Shown one piece after another: positions 9,408 to 18,928 of a stretch of DNA of 64,000 nucleotides. The notes beneath the pieces were generated by a model. That model was not told the origin of the DNA and ran no database searches. It worked only from the letters and a program-made list of their open reading frames with translations. The position numbers and the translations under genes are program-made. The first letter of the stretch is position 1. The number at the start of each line of letters is the position of its first letter. Origin of the DNA: G965225705 sp965225705 (lineage in GTDB: Bacteria; Pseudomonadota; Alphaproteobacteria; Caulobacterales; Maricaulaceae); contig OZ245325.1 in assembly GCA_965225705.1 (NCBI GenBank), forward strand, positions 496,001 through 560,000, in the 5' to 3' direction.

Positions 9408-9968
9408 TTAAGGCAGAGAAACACGCTGAACAGGAACACTGGTCAAACGCGTGTCCAGACGACGAATAATATCCCCTGTTAGATCGACACTGTTGCTGAC
9501 ATAAATAGCAGCACGCTGATCCAGAATAACCTGGGCCTTACGCTCTTTAACTACTTCTTCAAGAATGGCTTTTAGAGCGTTATCAACAGGTTCAAAAGCC
9601 TTGGTTTCAGTTTGCTGGATTTCCTGGATACGTTTCACATTTTTCTGTTCAAAAGCACTTCCTTCCTGCTGAAGGCTATTAATACGTTTGATCAGATCAG
9701 GACGTTTTTGAATGGCCTGAGGCGTCAGAGCTTTTGTTTCTGCTTCAAGACTGTTCTTTTTAGCCTCTAAGGCACTGCGTTCTTTTTTAACCTGTGCTTC
9801 CATTTGTTTGCCGATGGCCTCAATACGCGTTTTAATGTGACGACCAACTTTGGAGTCTGAGAGAACACGCGCCTGGTCAACAACAAAAACCTGTGCCTCG
9901 GCTATGGCCCCTAAAGGACTACATAGAAGAGCAAAAGCACCCATAGCCATTAAAAATCTTTTCTTCAT
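9408..9968 (-). CDS. skp: OmpH/Skp-family periplasmic chaperone
   Basis: Periplasmic holdase that escorts unfolded outer-membrane proteins to BamA. The 186-residue precursor has a signal peptide (MKKRFLMAMGAFALLCSPLG..AEA), then a long Lys/Glu/Gln-rich coiled-coil region (about residues 40-130) typical of the Skp tentacles, and a C-terminal beta segment (AQVILDQRAAIYV). I use the ATG at 9968, preceded by GAGG with good spacing; the longer frame reading into bamA is an artefact. It begins one base after the bamA stop, so the two are co-translated. The exact subfamily symbol is by context. Confidence 0.9.
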   Translation of the reverse strand: MKKRFLMAMGAFALLCSPLGAIAEAQVFVVDQARVLSDSKVGRHIKTRIEAIGKQMEAQVKKERSALEAKKNSLEAETKALTPQAIQKRPDLIKRINSLQQEGSAFEQKNVKRIQEIQQTETKAFEPVDNALKAILEEVVKERKAQVILDQRAAIYVSNSVDLTGDIIRRLDTRLTSVPVQRVSLP

Positions 9969-9969
9969 G

Positions 9970-12363
9970 TTAAAACCTCGTTCTTGCACCAAATCGGAAT
10001 GATTCTGTTTCATCATACTTTTCTTTCTTAAGAACCTTGGAGAAGTCAAAACGAACAGGACCAAAGGGTGAGTCCCAGAAAACACTGAATCCTACAGAAG
10101 CTCTCAAAGAGAGATCATCGCGTACATTAGCCTGTTTATCTGCAGGGTCAAGGCGCCCCACTGTTCCAAACTCTGTAAAAACGCTCCCTAAAATACCATA
10201 TTCTTCAGGAAGCCCCAAAGGAAAACTGACCTCTGCTGTCCCAATAGCATAAACTTTCCCCCCCAGCGCATCGCCCGGAACCTGTTGACCGCGGCTGTTT
10301 TCCAAAACGATGCGTGGACCAAGACCAGCTGTTTTAAATCCACGAAAACTATCCCCACCCTTAAAGAAACGATCATTGATAGGAATGTTTTTTGGGGTGG
10401 TACCCCAGGATGTAATATAGCCTGCAGACCCTGTAAAGCTTGCTATCACGTCATCTCTGTAGATGCCATAATAAACACCACCGGACAGTTCTGTACGGAG
10501 AAATTTCACGTCACCTCCAAGGCCCGCAAAATCCTGTGAAAATCCAAGATCAAACCCGCGTGTTGGTCTTAAAGGATCATTCCGTCTGTCCCAGCGGAGG
10601 GAATAGCCCAGGATAGAATAAAGACGCGTCCCTTCCTGACGGCAGATAATATCTGTAATAGGACAACGTCCCCTTCCATCATATCGTGCGCCGGAGGCTG
10701 TGACCTTTTCACGACGCAGGGTGTAATCTACATTCATACGAATGTTTTTAGACAGAGGAAAACCAAAAAGAATGCGTCCCCCTGTACGTTTTGTCTTAAA
10801 GCCTGCTTCTCTGATATAGTCTGTATTGACATGAAAAACTTCAAAACCTGCTGCAAGATTGCGTCCTAAAAAACGGGGTTCTGTAAAACGTATGTCAACA
10901 ACCTGGGTCCGTTTTGATGTTGAGGCCCGCAAGCGCAGGAACTGACCCCGGCCGCGAAAGTTTCTCTCAGACACTGAAAACTCAAAAAGCCATTTGTCTG
11001 TTGAGGAAAAGCCTGCCCCAAAACTTAATTCTCCTGTGGGTTGTTCCTGAACCTTAACCCTGACAACAGCGCTGTCAGGTCTGGAGCCTTCTAATTCTTC
11101 AATTTTAACATCTTTGAAAAAACCAAGACGACGAACATTAAGACGTGAGCGTTCCAGCAAAATACGGTTGAAGGCATCCCCTTCCACAAAAGCCATTTCA
11201 CGACGAATAACGTGATCCAGTGTTCTTGTATTGTCCACAATTTCAATGCGTTCAATGTAAACGCGCGGGCCTTCATTGACCTCAAAGTTTATATCGATCG
11301 TATGATCTTCACGATTATAACGAAAACGAGGGCGAACATCAACAAAGGCATAGCCTTTAGCACCAGCTGCAAAAGTGAGGACATCAATAGAGTTTTCAAT
11401 CAGCTTTGAGTTGTAACGCTTTCCCTTTTTTATAGGAAGAAGAGCCTTTAAATCTTCGGCATTTAAGGCATCTAACGTTGTGCTGACATTGATATCATTG
11501 AAGGTATAAACTTCCCCCTCATCAACAGTATAGGTGATATAAAAAGCCTTTTCATCAGGCACAAGCTCTGCAACAGCAGAGACAACACGAAAATCAGCAT
11601 AGCCTCTTTGTGTATAAAATTCGCGGAGTTTCTCACGATCATATTCAAGCCTGTTGGGATCATATTTATCGTTGGAGGCAAAAAACTTCCACCAGCGGGA
11701 CTGCGCGGTTGAGAGCTCACCACGTAAACGCCGGTCAGAAAAAAACTTATTGCCAATAAAGTTAATACTTCGAACTTTTGTAACAGGCCCTTCAGAAATA
11801 TCAAAAATCAAATCAACGCGGTTTTGATCCTGTTCAACGATATTGGGGCTGACAACGGCTGAAAACCGCCCGAGGGCACGGTATAATTGTAAAATACGTT
11901 CGACATCTTCCTGAACCCTTGCCCGTGTAAAGACTTTGCGGGGGCTAATGCCAAGTTCTTTTCGAATTTTATCTTCCTTAAGGGCTTTGTTCCCATGAAA
12001 AATAACCCTGTTGATAATAGGGTTTTCAACCACACGAACACGAAGAATGCCGTTTTGAAAATCAAAGCCAACATCAGAGAAAAGACCCGTTGCATAGAGT
12101 GTTTTTAAAGAAAGATCTAAACGTTGGGGGTTATAGATGTCACCGGGCTGAATCAGGAGATAAGACAGGACAGTTTCAGGCTCAACACGCCTGTTCCCGT
12201 CAACAAAAACCTGCCGCACCACCTCCCTTTGGCGTGTAGATGGTGTTAAAGGTTGCGAACTGTCACCACCAGGTAACCCGGTCTGTGCAAAGCTTAAACC
12301 AGGGAGGACTAAAGACAGCAGGCTACAAAAACAAGCAAGACGAAAATGAGAAGACAAATTCAT
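9970..12363 (-). CDS. bamA: Outer-membrane protein assembly factor BamA
   Basis: Central Omp85 component of the BAM complex that inserts beta-barrel proteins. The 797-residue precursor has a signal peptide (ends SLVLPGLSFAQ), five POTRA repeats spanning roughly residues 45-430 (first begins QVFVDGNRRVEPETVLSYL), and a 16-strand barrel with the loop-6 motif FRGF around residue 680. It ends in Phe, as expected for an outer-membrane barrel. It starts with ATG at 12363, 21 bp after rseP, and is followed by skp. Full length and typical. Confidence 0.97.
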   Translation of the reverse strand: MNLSSHFRLACFCSLLSLVLPGLSFAQTGLPGGDSSQPLTPSTRQREVVRQVFVDGNRRVEPETVLSYLLIQPGDIYNPQRLDLSLKTLYATGLFSDVGFDFQNGILRVRVVENPIINRVIFHGNKALKEDKIRKELGISPRKVFTRARVQEDVERILQLYRALGRFSAVVSPNIVEQDQNRVDLIFDISEGPVTKVRSINFIGNKFFSDRRLRGELSTAQSRWWKFFASNDKYDPNRLEYDREKLREFYTQRGYADFRVVSAVAELVPDEKAFYITYTVDEGEVYTFNDINVSTTLDALNAEDLKALLPIKKGKRYNSKLIENSIDVLTFAAGAKGYAFVDVRPRFRYNREDHTIDINFEVNEGPRVYIERIEIVDNTRTLDHVIRREMAFVEGDAFNRILLERSRLNVRRLGFFKDVKIEELEGSRPDSAVVRVKVQEQPTGELSFGAGFSSTDKWLFEFSVSERNFRGRGQFLRLRASTSKRTQVVDIRFTEPRFLGRNLAAGFEVFHVNTDYIREAGFKTKRTGGRILFGFPLSKNIRMNVDYTLRREKVTASGARYDGRGRCPITDIICRQEGTRLYSILGYSLRWDRRNDPLRPTRGFDLGFSQDFAGLGGDVKFLRTELSGGVYYGIYRDDVIASFTGSAGYITSWGTTPKNIPINDRFFKGGDSFRGFKTAGLGPRIVLENSRGQQVPGDALGGKVYAIGTAEVSFPLGLPEEYGILGSVFTEFGTVGRLDPADKQANVRDDLSLRASVGFSVFWDSPFGPVRFDFSKVLKKEKYDETESFRFGARTRF

Positions 12364-12384
12364 AAAATTTCCTAAAAACGTTTT

Positions 12385-13548
12385 TCAGGAATGAAACATC
12401 TGCAAATAACGTATATCATTCCAGGTTGAAAAGAAAAAAACAGACAATAATACAAAAAAACCAAAATGGTAAGCCCATCTCTTCAGTCTCAGTCCAGGTG
12501 GCTGCCCTCTTAAAGCTTCTAACAAATAAAAGAAAAGATGTCCGCCATCAAGAGCTGGTATTGGCAGGAGATTAACAAAGCCCAGCCCAACAGACAAAAC
12601 ACCTATCAGGTAAAGCAGGCGTATACCTGTTGCCTGCAAACGCTCGGAAAATGTTTGTGTGTCCGGAGCATTTTTCATAGTTTTAACTGCTGTAAGGCCA
12701 GATATTGTTGCAATACGCAAAGGTCCACCAAGCTGACTAACATCTGCGCGTCCTGTGACCATACCCTTCATATATGCTCCTGTCATCGCAATAAGCTCCC
12801 ATGTCTTTTTGAAGCCTGAAAACAAAGCATCAGCAGATTTAAGCTCTACTTTCTCATAAAGAACAGAAATACCAATCTGGCCGATATCCTCCACACCTCC
12901 AAAACTGTTGTTTTTCCTAACAGATTCGGGTGTTATTTTGACGGTGAAGTTTTTATTATTGCGCTCAATGCCAAGTGTGAATGTCTCACCGACACTCTTT
13001 AAAACACGTTGATGAAAGCGTGAAAAAAATGTGAGAGGTTCACCATTAACAGAGACAATATAATCTCCTGCCCGAAGGCCTGCTTTCTCTGCCGGGCTTT
13101 CAGGAAGAATACTGTCTATAAAATTTGTTGATCTGTAATCTCCCTGAGACCAGGCAAGAAAAGCAAAAATAAAAACGGACAAAATAAAATTCATCAAAGG
13201 GCCGGCTGCAACAATAACAGCACGGCGCCACAGAGAAAGGGCAGCAAAAAATTTGGCTCCTTTGGAGTTTCGCATCTGCACAAGCTCGGCACATGAAAAG
13301 CTTGCAGGATCCATATCACCTTCAAATTTGACATACCCTCCTAAGGGCATGGCCGAGATGCGCCAGTCAACCCCTGTTTTTGCACGAAAACCTAAAAGAC
13401 GTGGCCCAAAGCCAAGAGAAAAGATATCAATCTTTGCACCTAAAAGGCGTCCAGCCCAGTAATGGCCCAGTTCATGCAAAACGATGATGGTCGAAAAGAC
13501 GAAAAGAAAACCTGAAAGGAAAGTAAAAACGGTCAGAATACTTTGCAT
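12385..13548 (-). CDS. rseP: Site-2 intramembrane metalloprotease RseP
   Basis: Membrane-embedded zinc protease that cleaves anti-sigma factors or signal-peptide remnants. The 387 residues include the zinc motif HELGH in TM1 (VLHELGHYWAGRLLG), one PDZ domain (AGLRAGDYIVSVNGEPL), and the second catalytic motif LDGG in the C-terminal membrane part (LLPIPALDGGHLFFYLLEAL). A single PDZ domain is apparent, against two in E. coli RseP, which fits the shorter alphaproteobacterial form. It starts with ATG at 13548, 5 bp after dxr. The target in this organism cannot be inferred here. Confidence 0.93.
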   Translation of the reverse strand: MQSILTVFTFLSGFLFVFSTIIVLHELGHYWAGRLLGAKIDIFSLGFGPRLLGFRAKTGVDWRISAMPLGGYVKFEGDMDPASFSCAELVQMRNSKGAKFFAALSLWRRAVIVAAGPLMNFILSVFIFAFLAWSQGDYRSTNFIDSILPESPAEKAGLRAGDYIVSVNGEPLTFFSRFHQRVLKSVGETFTLGIERNNKNFTVKITPESVRKNNSFGGVEDIGQIGISVLYEKVELKSADALFSGFKKTWELIAMTGAYMKGMVTGRADVSQLGGPLRIATISGLTAVKTMKNAPDTQTFSERLQATGIRLLYLIGVLSVGLGFVNLLPIPALDGGHLFFYLLEALRGQPPGLRLKRWAYHFGFFVLLSVFFFSTWNDIRYLQMFHS

Positions 13549-13553
13549 GGACT

Positions 13554-14753
13554 TTATTCAATACACTTCATAAGGCTATAGCGTTTTGCTTTCTCCCGCG
13601 CCCAGAGATCTGTTGACACAACATCCTCAAAGCTAAAAGAGTTAAAGCCGGCTTCTTTTTCATAATCCTTCATACAGTCTTCAACAATAGCAACAATATC
13701 TAAAAATTTTATACGCTGGTCAAGAAAAGCCGAGACAGCAACTTCGTTGGCGGCGTTGAGGACTGTCGGCATACCACATCCGGACTTTAAAGCATGGCGG
13801 GCTAAGCGTAAAGCAGGAAAACGCTGTTCATCTGGTTGTTCAAAGAGAGCCCCTTTCAGAGAGAGAAGATCCAGGGGAGCAACCCCCGTTGTTATACGTT
13901 TAGGAAAGGCCAGGGCATAAGCCAGCGGAATCCGCATATCCGGTTTGCTCAAATGGGCAAGAACGGAACCATCTGAAAATTCCACAAGGCCATGAATAAG
14001 GCAGGGGGGGTGGATAAGAATATCCAGACACTCTTCCTGCACGCCGAAAAGATAGTGTGCTTCAATGAGTTCCAGTCCTTTATTCATGAGTGTTGCGGAG
14101 TCAATGGAAATCTTGGCCCCCATTGACCAGACAGGGTGTGCTAACGCCTGTTCAGGTGTCACGGTCTGCATATCTTCATAAGACCAGGTTCTGAAAGGCC
14201 CGCCTGAAGCCGTTAAAACAAGCCTGGAGACCCCGGTTTCAGGTTCATTTTTGAGCGCCTGAAACAGGGCATTATGTTCTGAGTCAACGGGAATCAGGTG
14301 CGTGCCACTTTTTCTCACCTCCTCCATAAACAAAGGTCCGGCACAGACAAGGCACTCTTTATTGGCAAGCGCCAGAACACCCCCGCGCCTGACTGCTGCT
14401 AAAGTTGGCTCAAGCCCGGCTGCTCCCGTGATGGCTGCGATGGTGACACACGCTTCCCTCTCAGCAGCTGTCTTTAAAGCTGAGGGACCGGCCCCTGTTT
14501 CAATGCCCGTCCCTGACAGTGCTTCTGCCAGGGGGGCTCCCAAAGCGGGATCTGCTATGGCCACAAAGCGGGGATGAAACTCCTTTGCCAGGGCCACAAG
14601 ATCATCAAGGCGTCGCCCTGCCGTTATGGATTCAAGCTGAAAAGAGGAGGCATGGCGACGTATAAGGTCAAGAGCACTGCGGCCCACAGAACCTGTTGCC
14701 CCTAAAAGGGTCACACGCTTTGGGTGTTCAGACGTGTTGTCACATTCCTTCAA
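13554..14753 (-). CDS. dxr: 1-deoxy-D-xylulose 5-phosphate reductoisomerase
   Basis: Second enzyme of the MEP isoprenoid pathway; converts DXP to MEP with NADPH. The core starts VTLLGATGSVGRSALDLIRR and contains the metal site VDSEHNALFQ and the flexible-loop segment SMGAKISIDSATLMNKGLE. The reading frame is open far upstream, but no ATG lies near the core. The likely start is a TTG at 14753 overlapping the cdsA stop, with a G-rich stretch upstream, giving 399 residues, close to the usual length of about 398. A start further inside cannot be excluded. It is sandwiched between cdsA and rseP. Confidence 0.9.
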   Translation of the reverse strand: MKECDNTSEHPKRVTLLGATGSVGRSALDLIRRHASSFQLESITAGRRLDDLVALAKEFHPRFVAIADPALGAPLAEALSGTGIETGAGPSALKTAAEREACVTIAAITGAAGLEPTLAAVRRGGVLALANKECLVCAGPLFMEEVRKSGTHLIPVDSEHNALFQALKNEPETGVSRLVLTASGGPFRTWSYEDMQTVTPEQALAHPVWSMGAKISIDSATLMNKGLELIEAHYLFGVQEECLDILIHPPCLIHGLVEFSDGSVLAHLSKPDMRIPLAYALAFPKRITTGVAPLDLLSLKGALFEQPDEQRFPALRLARHALKSGCGMPTVLNAANEVAVSAFLDQRIKFLDIVAIVEDCMKDYEKEAGFNSFSFEDVVSTDLWAREKAKRYSLMKCIE

Positions 14754-15571
14754 AATCTGTACCCCCACAGAACAAGAATGCCAGTTAAGATCAGGACAGC
14801 AATCATAAGACTGTCCAGACGATCTAAAACACCCCCATGTCCGGGAATGAGGCCCCCGGTATCTTTGACGCCAAAAAATCGTTTGAGGGCAGATTCTAAG
14901 AGATCTCCTGCAACGGCTGATAAAGTTATACAGAACGCCAGAACTGTGAGCAAAATAATATTTTCTTTTAAAACAAAAGCAAAAAGGGCACCGGCAGCTG
15001 TTCCCATAAAAAGTCCGCAGATAAGTCCCGACCATGTTTTGTTTTTGCTCACACGTGGCCATAAAAGTGGGCCTTTTAACCTGGATCCCCCAAGATAGGC
15101 GCCTGTGTCATTGGCATAGACAACACAAAAGAGGAAAAAAACAGGATAGGGACCGAGACCGCGTAACCACAAAAGAGCAAGGCAGGGAATAAGAATATAC
15201 AGCATGCCAAAAAAAGCACACAGGGCTTTGTGACGTGGCAGGGCTTCAAAAAAAGCTAACAGGGCTGCCAAAAACGCTAAAAGAAAAGGATAAGGCCATA
15301 TACCAAATACTCCACCCAGAAGAACCAGCACAGCAAAACCGGGAAGAAGAAGATAGGTTTTAAGCTTGGCTTGCTGGTCTGAAAGTCTTATCCATTCATA
15401 AAACATAAGGGTCATGAACATGACAATAAGAAAGAAAAAAGACGCTCCCCCTAAAAGGGTTGACACAATAACAAGGGGAATTAAAACAAGCGCTGAGAGA
15501 AGACGTACCCGAAAGCTTGTTGTTGATTGATGGGTCACATTGTTCTCTTTATTATGATGTGATGAGGTCAT
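14750..15571 (-). CDS. cdsA: Phosphatidate cytidylyltransferase
   Basis: Integral membrane enzyme making CDP-diacylglycerol from phosphatidic acid and CTP, the branch point for all phospholipids. About 273 residues with multiple hydrophobic helices; the C terminus carries the CdsA signature beginning SALKRFFGVKDTGG and continuing PGHGGVLDRLDS. The first ATG in frame is at 15571, overlapping uppS by 20 bp; a GTG at 15538 with AAGAG upstream is an alternative start. It is followed by dxr with stop/start overlap. The family call is secure, the start is not. Confidence 0.92.
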   Translation of the reverse strand: MTSSHHNKENNVTHQSTTSFRVRLLSALVLIPLVIVSTLLGGASFFFLIVMFMTLMFYEWIRLSDQQAKLKTYLLLPGFAVLVLLGGVFGIWPYPFLLAFLAALLAFFEALPRHKALCAFFGMLYILIPCLALLWLRGLGPYPVFFLFCVVYANDTGAYLGGSRLKGPLLWPRVSKNKTWSGLICGLFMGTAAGALFAFVLKENIILLTVLAFCITLSAVAGDLLESALKRFFGVKDTGGLIPGHGGVLDRLDSLMIAVLILTGILVLWGYRF

Positions 15572-16292
15572 GATGGGTGTGCCCAAATCTTCGGTGGCGT
15601 TGTGAAAACTGATGCAGAGCCTCCTGAAAAGACGCCCTGTTAAAATCAGGCCACATGATGTCTAAAAAAACAAATTCTGCATAAGCTGACTGCCAAAGCA
15701 GAAAATTACTGATGCGTTGCTCCCCCCCTGTTCGAATAACAAGATCAACATCTGGCCATTCCGGGGCATCCAGGCAGGATGCTAAAGTGCATTCATCAAT
15801 ATCCTCAGGGTTTAAATCTCCCCTCTTCACATGTTCAGCAAGCCTGCGTGCTGCACGGGCAAGCTCATCACGGGAACCATAGTTGATGGCAACGGCAAGG
15901 TGAAGACTGTCATTGTCCTGGGTTTCCTGTTCTGCTTTTTCGAGAAGACGCAGAATATCTTTGCTCAGTCCCTCTCGTGAGCCAATAACCTTAATGTGAA
16001 CACCATGTTTCTTTAAAACTTCAAGATCACTGTCCCCAAAATGTTGCATCAGGGCGAAAAGATGGTTGCGCTCTTCCTGAGGTCGCTTCCAGTTTTCTGT
16101 GGAAAAGGCAAAAAGTGTCAAATAGGGAATTTTAAATTCCTTCGCCAGACGAACCGTTTGTCTGACAGCCTCAACGCCCTTATGGTGTCCAAAAAGACGT
16201 GGCTTATGCCGTGTTTCAGCCCATCTCCCATTTCCGTCCATAATCACAGCAATATGGCGGGGATGCCGTAATGTGGAAGAGACAGAGACCAT
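15552..16292 (-). CDS. uppS: Undecaprenyl diphosphate synthase
   Basis: cis-Prenyltransferase that makes the C55 lipid carrier for peptidoglycan and O-antigen. The 246 residues match the family. Conserved motif I is intact (HPRHIAVIMDGNGRWA) with the catalytic Asp, and the C-terminal DLVIRTGGEQRISNFLLWQ region is present. It starts with ATG at 16292. A 157-bp spacer separates it from frr; it overlaps cdsA. Confidence 0.96.
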   Translation of the reverse strand: MVSVSSTLRHPRHIAVIMDGNGRWAETRHKPRLFGHHKGVEAVRQTVRLAKEFKIPYLTLFAFSTENWKRPQEERNHLFALMQHFGDSDLEVLKKHGVHIKVIGSREGLSKDILRLLEKAEQETQDNDSLHLAVAINYGSRDELARAARRLAEHVKRGDLNPEDIDECTLASCLDAPEWPDVDLVIRTGGEQRISNFLLWQSAYAEFVFLDIMWPDFNRASFQEALHQFSQRHRRFGHTHHDLITS

Positions 16293-16449
16293 AAAATTTT
16301 GCCTTTACATTTAAACGTCATCACAAGAAAGTATTTGTAAGGAAAGATTTATGTTTTAAAACATTTTCTCATATCTTAAATTTCCGGAAGAGGAATAACA
16401 AAGGCTGTTCAGGTTTGTTGCCCCGGGGCAGGTTTTGCCCTGAAGACGC

Positions 16450-17019
16450 CTACACACGCATAATATCATCCTGCTTAGCTTTCAAAACTTCATCAACACG
16501 CCTGATCATATTATCTGTGAGTTTCTGAACTTCTTCTGCGAGGGTGCGGCTTTCATCTTCGCTGAGCTCCCCTGATTTCTCCATTTTTTTTAAGCGTTCC
16601 ATGCTGTCACGGCGGACATTACGTACAGCAATACGTCCCTGTTCTGCATATTGTCCTGCTTTTTTGGCCAGTTCAGCACGACGTTCCTCGTTAAGAGGAG
16701 GAATGGGGAGCCTGAGGAGCTGACCCTCAACAACGGGATTAAGACCAAGATTAGCATTTAAAATCGCTTTTTCTACGGCCGGCACCATGGATTTATCCCA
16801 CACCTGAACGGACAGAAGACGCGGCTCTGGAACACTAATACTGGCGACCTGATTAAGGGGGGTGTTCTGGCCATAAGAATCCACAAAAACTGATTCAAGG
16901 AGCGCAGAGCTGGCACGCCCTGTGCGCAGGCCGGAAAATTCAGTATTCAAAGCCTGCAGAGCGCCTTCCATACGGCGCGTAATATCTTTAATATCCAGAA
17001 TAGTTTTATCATCCTGCAT
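16450..17019 (-). CDS. frr: Ribosome recycling factor
   Basis: Splits post-termination ribosomes together with EF-G. The 189-residue protein is of normal size (about 185) and contains the family signatures ALNTEFSGLRTGRAS, LNQVASISVPEPRLL and the C-terminal helix motif RNVRRDSMERLKKMEKSGE. It starts with ATG at 17019, 12 bp after pyrH, forming the standard rpsB-tsf-pyrH-frr translation cluster. Confidence 0.97.
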   Translation of the reverse strand: MQDDKTILDIKDITRRMEGALQALNTEFSGLRTGRASSALLESVFVDSYGQNTPLNQVASISVPEPRLLSVQVWDKSMVPAVEKAILNANLGLNPVVEGQLLRLPIPPLNEERRAELAKKAGQYAEQGRIAVRNVRRDSMERLKKMEKSGELSEDESRTLAEEVQKLTDNMIRRVDEVLKAKQDDIMRV

Positions 17020-17031
17020 GATACAGTCTCC

Positions 17032-17790
17032 TCAGGAAGGTTGGGATGTTACGATAGTCCCTATAGGGGTGCCGGCAAGAAGCTCCCCCAGCCCTCCCTG
17101 TTTTTGAATGGAAAAAACGATAATGGGAATAGCATTATCACGCATAAGGGTCACAGCTGAAGCATCCATGACGCGGAGATTTTTGGACAGAACCTCCATA
17201 TAGTCAAGCTTTTCATAGCGCCTGGCTTCGGGGTGTGTTGCAGGATCACAATCATAGACCCCATCAACTTTTGTTCCTTTTAAAAGGGCATCACACCCCA
17301 TTTCAGCAGCCCGCAGAGCTGCTGCTGTATCCGTTGTAAAAAAGGGGTTTCCACTGCCGGCAGCAAAGACAACAACGCGTCCTTTTTCCATATGGCGAAT
17401 AGCACGTCGCCTGATATAAGGTTCACAGACGGTTGTCATGGGAATAGCGGACATAACACGCGTTGCGACATCAAGACGCTCTAAAGCATTTTGCATGGCT
17501 AAAGCATTCATAATGGTAGCCAGCATGCCCATATAATCTGCTGTGGCACGGTCCATGCCATCTGCTGCGGCCGAGAGGCCCCTGAAAATATTGCCCCCCC
17601 CTATGACAAGGCATATTTCAACACCATGCTGTTCACGTGCCTGTTTCACTTCACGTGCGATACGATCCGTCATGGTAATATCAATGCCATACGGACGGTT
17701 TCCCATGAGGGCTTCACCTGATATTTTAAGTAAAATACGGCGAAAGGGCAGAGGGTGTCTGTCCTGCTTATTGTGTAAAGCTTTGTCCAT
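17032..17790 (-). CDS. pyrH: UMP kinase
   Basis: Phosphorylates UMP to UDP in pyrimidine nucleotide supply; bacterial amino-acid-kinase fold. The 252 residues include the N-terminal RILLKISGEALMGN, the glycine loop VIGGGNIFRG and TGNPFFTTDTAAALRAAE-like segment (here GSGNPFFTTDTAAALRAAE). It starts with ATG at 17790. It sits between tsf (42-bp gap) and frr. Confidence 0.96.
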   Translation of the reverse strand: MDKALHNKQDRHPLPFRRILLKISGEALMGNRPYGIDITMTDRIAREVKQAREQHGVEICLVIGGGNIFRGLSAAADGMDRATADYMGMLATIMNALAMQNALERLDVATRVMSAIPMTTVCEPYIRRRAIRHMEKGRVVVFAAGSGNPFFTTDTAAALRAAEMGCDALLKGTKVDGVYDCDPATHPEARRYEKLDYMEVLSKNLRVMDASAVTLMRDNAIPIIVFSIQKQGGLGELLAGTPIGTIVTSQPS

Positions 17791-17832
17791 ACTGAACCCT
17801 CATGCCCTGTACTTTTCTCAAAATCAGGAGCG

Positions 17833-18765
17833 TTATTCTGCCATAGCGGCAACTTCCGCCGCAAAATCAGATTCTTCCTTCTCAACACCTTCACCAAGGG
17901 CAAGATAGACATACCCTGTGAGGTCAATGGGCGCCCCTATATCTTTTTCAGAATCTTTGAGAACCTGTGCAACGGATTTATCTGTATCCATCACAAAAGC
18001 CTGTTCTAAAAGTACAGATTCTTCATAAAATTTTCTCAGGCGCCCTGTGACCATTTTCTCAATCACAGCTTCAGGGCGACCAGAGGCACGGGCCTGTTCA
18101 TAAAGCACATGACGTTCCCGCTCAACATCTTCAGGTTTAAGATCCTCAACCTTTAAGGCCAGAGGCTTAAGGGCTGCAACATGCATGGCAATCTGGCGCC
18201 CAAGCGCCATAAGCTTAGTCTTATCTCCTTCAGACTGCAAGGCCACAAGAACACCAAGACGCCCCATATCCTCTGTTGCAGCATTGTGAAGATAGCTGGC
18301 AATAACCCCTTTGGGGACAGAAAGGCGCGTCAGACGGCGCAGAGTCATATTCTCCCCAATTGTGGCAATTAAATCTTTCAGCATGGCCGCAACGCTTATC
18401 CCTTTGGGCGTTGTCTCATCGGCTAAAGCTTCAACAGAACATTGTGTTTTCAGAGCAAGGCGTGAAATCTCACGTACCCCTTCCTGAAAAAGGTCATTGC
18501 GGGCCACAAAATCTGTTTCCGCATTAATCTCCACAAGTGTTCCGGCCATGCCTTCACCACGTTCTTCCACAAGAGCACCAACAAGGCCTTCTGCTGCGGC
18601 ACGACCTGCTTTCTTCGCAGCTTTAGACAAACCTTTCTCACGCAACCAGTCTACGGCTTTGTCTATCTCACCGTCCACCGCCTTAAGGGCCTGTTTGCAA
18701 TCCATCATGCCTGCGCCTGTCATGTCACGTAATTGTTTGACAAGGGTCGCTGTAATCTCTGCCAT
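17833..18765 (-). CDS. tsf: Elongation factor Ts
   Basis: Nucleotide exchange factor that regenerates EF-Tu-GTP. The 310-residue protein begins with the UBA-like domain and the signature LRDMTGAGMMDCKQAL, followed by the core domain with TDFVARNDLFQ. It starts with ATG at 18765. It lies downstream of rpsB on the same strand with a 163-bp spacer, a usual arrangement. Confidence 0.97.
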   Translation of the reverse strand: MAEITATLVKQLRDMTGAGMMDCKQALKAVDGEIDKAVDWLREKGLSKAAKKAGRAAAEGLVGALVEERGEGMAGTLVEINAETDFVARNDLFQEGVREISRLALKTQCSVEALADETTPKGISVAAMLKDLIATIGENMTLRRLTRLSVPKGVIASYLHNAATEDMGRLGVLVALQSEGDKTKLMALGRQIAMHVAALKPLALKVEDLKPEDVERERHVLYEQARASGRPEAVIEKMVTGRLRKFYEESVLLEQAFVMDTDKSVAQVLKDSEKDIGAPIDLTGYVYLALGEGVEKEESDFAAEVAAMAE

Positions 18766-18928
18766 TATAATCTCCTTAACACATATATCTGAAAGCTTTC
18801 CTCTTCAAAAACACCTCTTATGTCCGTGAGAAGAGAAAGAAGCTTTATCTCATAAAACATCCTGCATAGGGCCTCATCATGTCTCACCCTGTAGAGGGTC
18901 ACAGATTGATATCGAGACCAGAGTGCTT

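Noticed and set aside
14754..15062. N-terminal extension of dxr over cdsA
   Set aside because: The extension lies wholly inside cdsA in another frame and would add about 100 unconserved residues; the core starts right after the cdsA stop.
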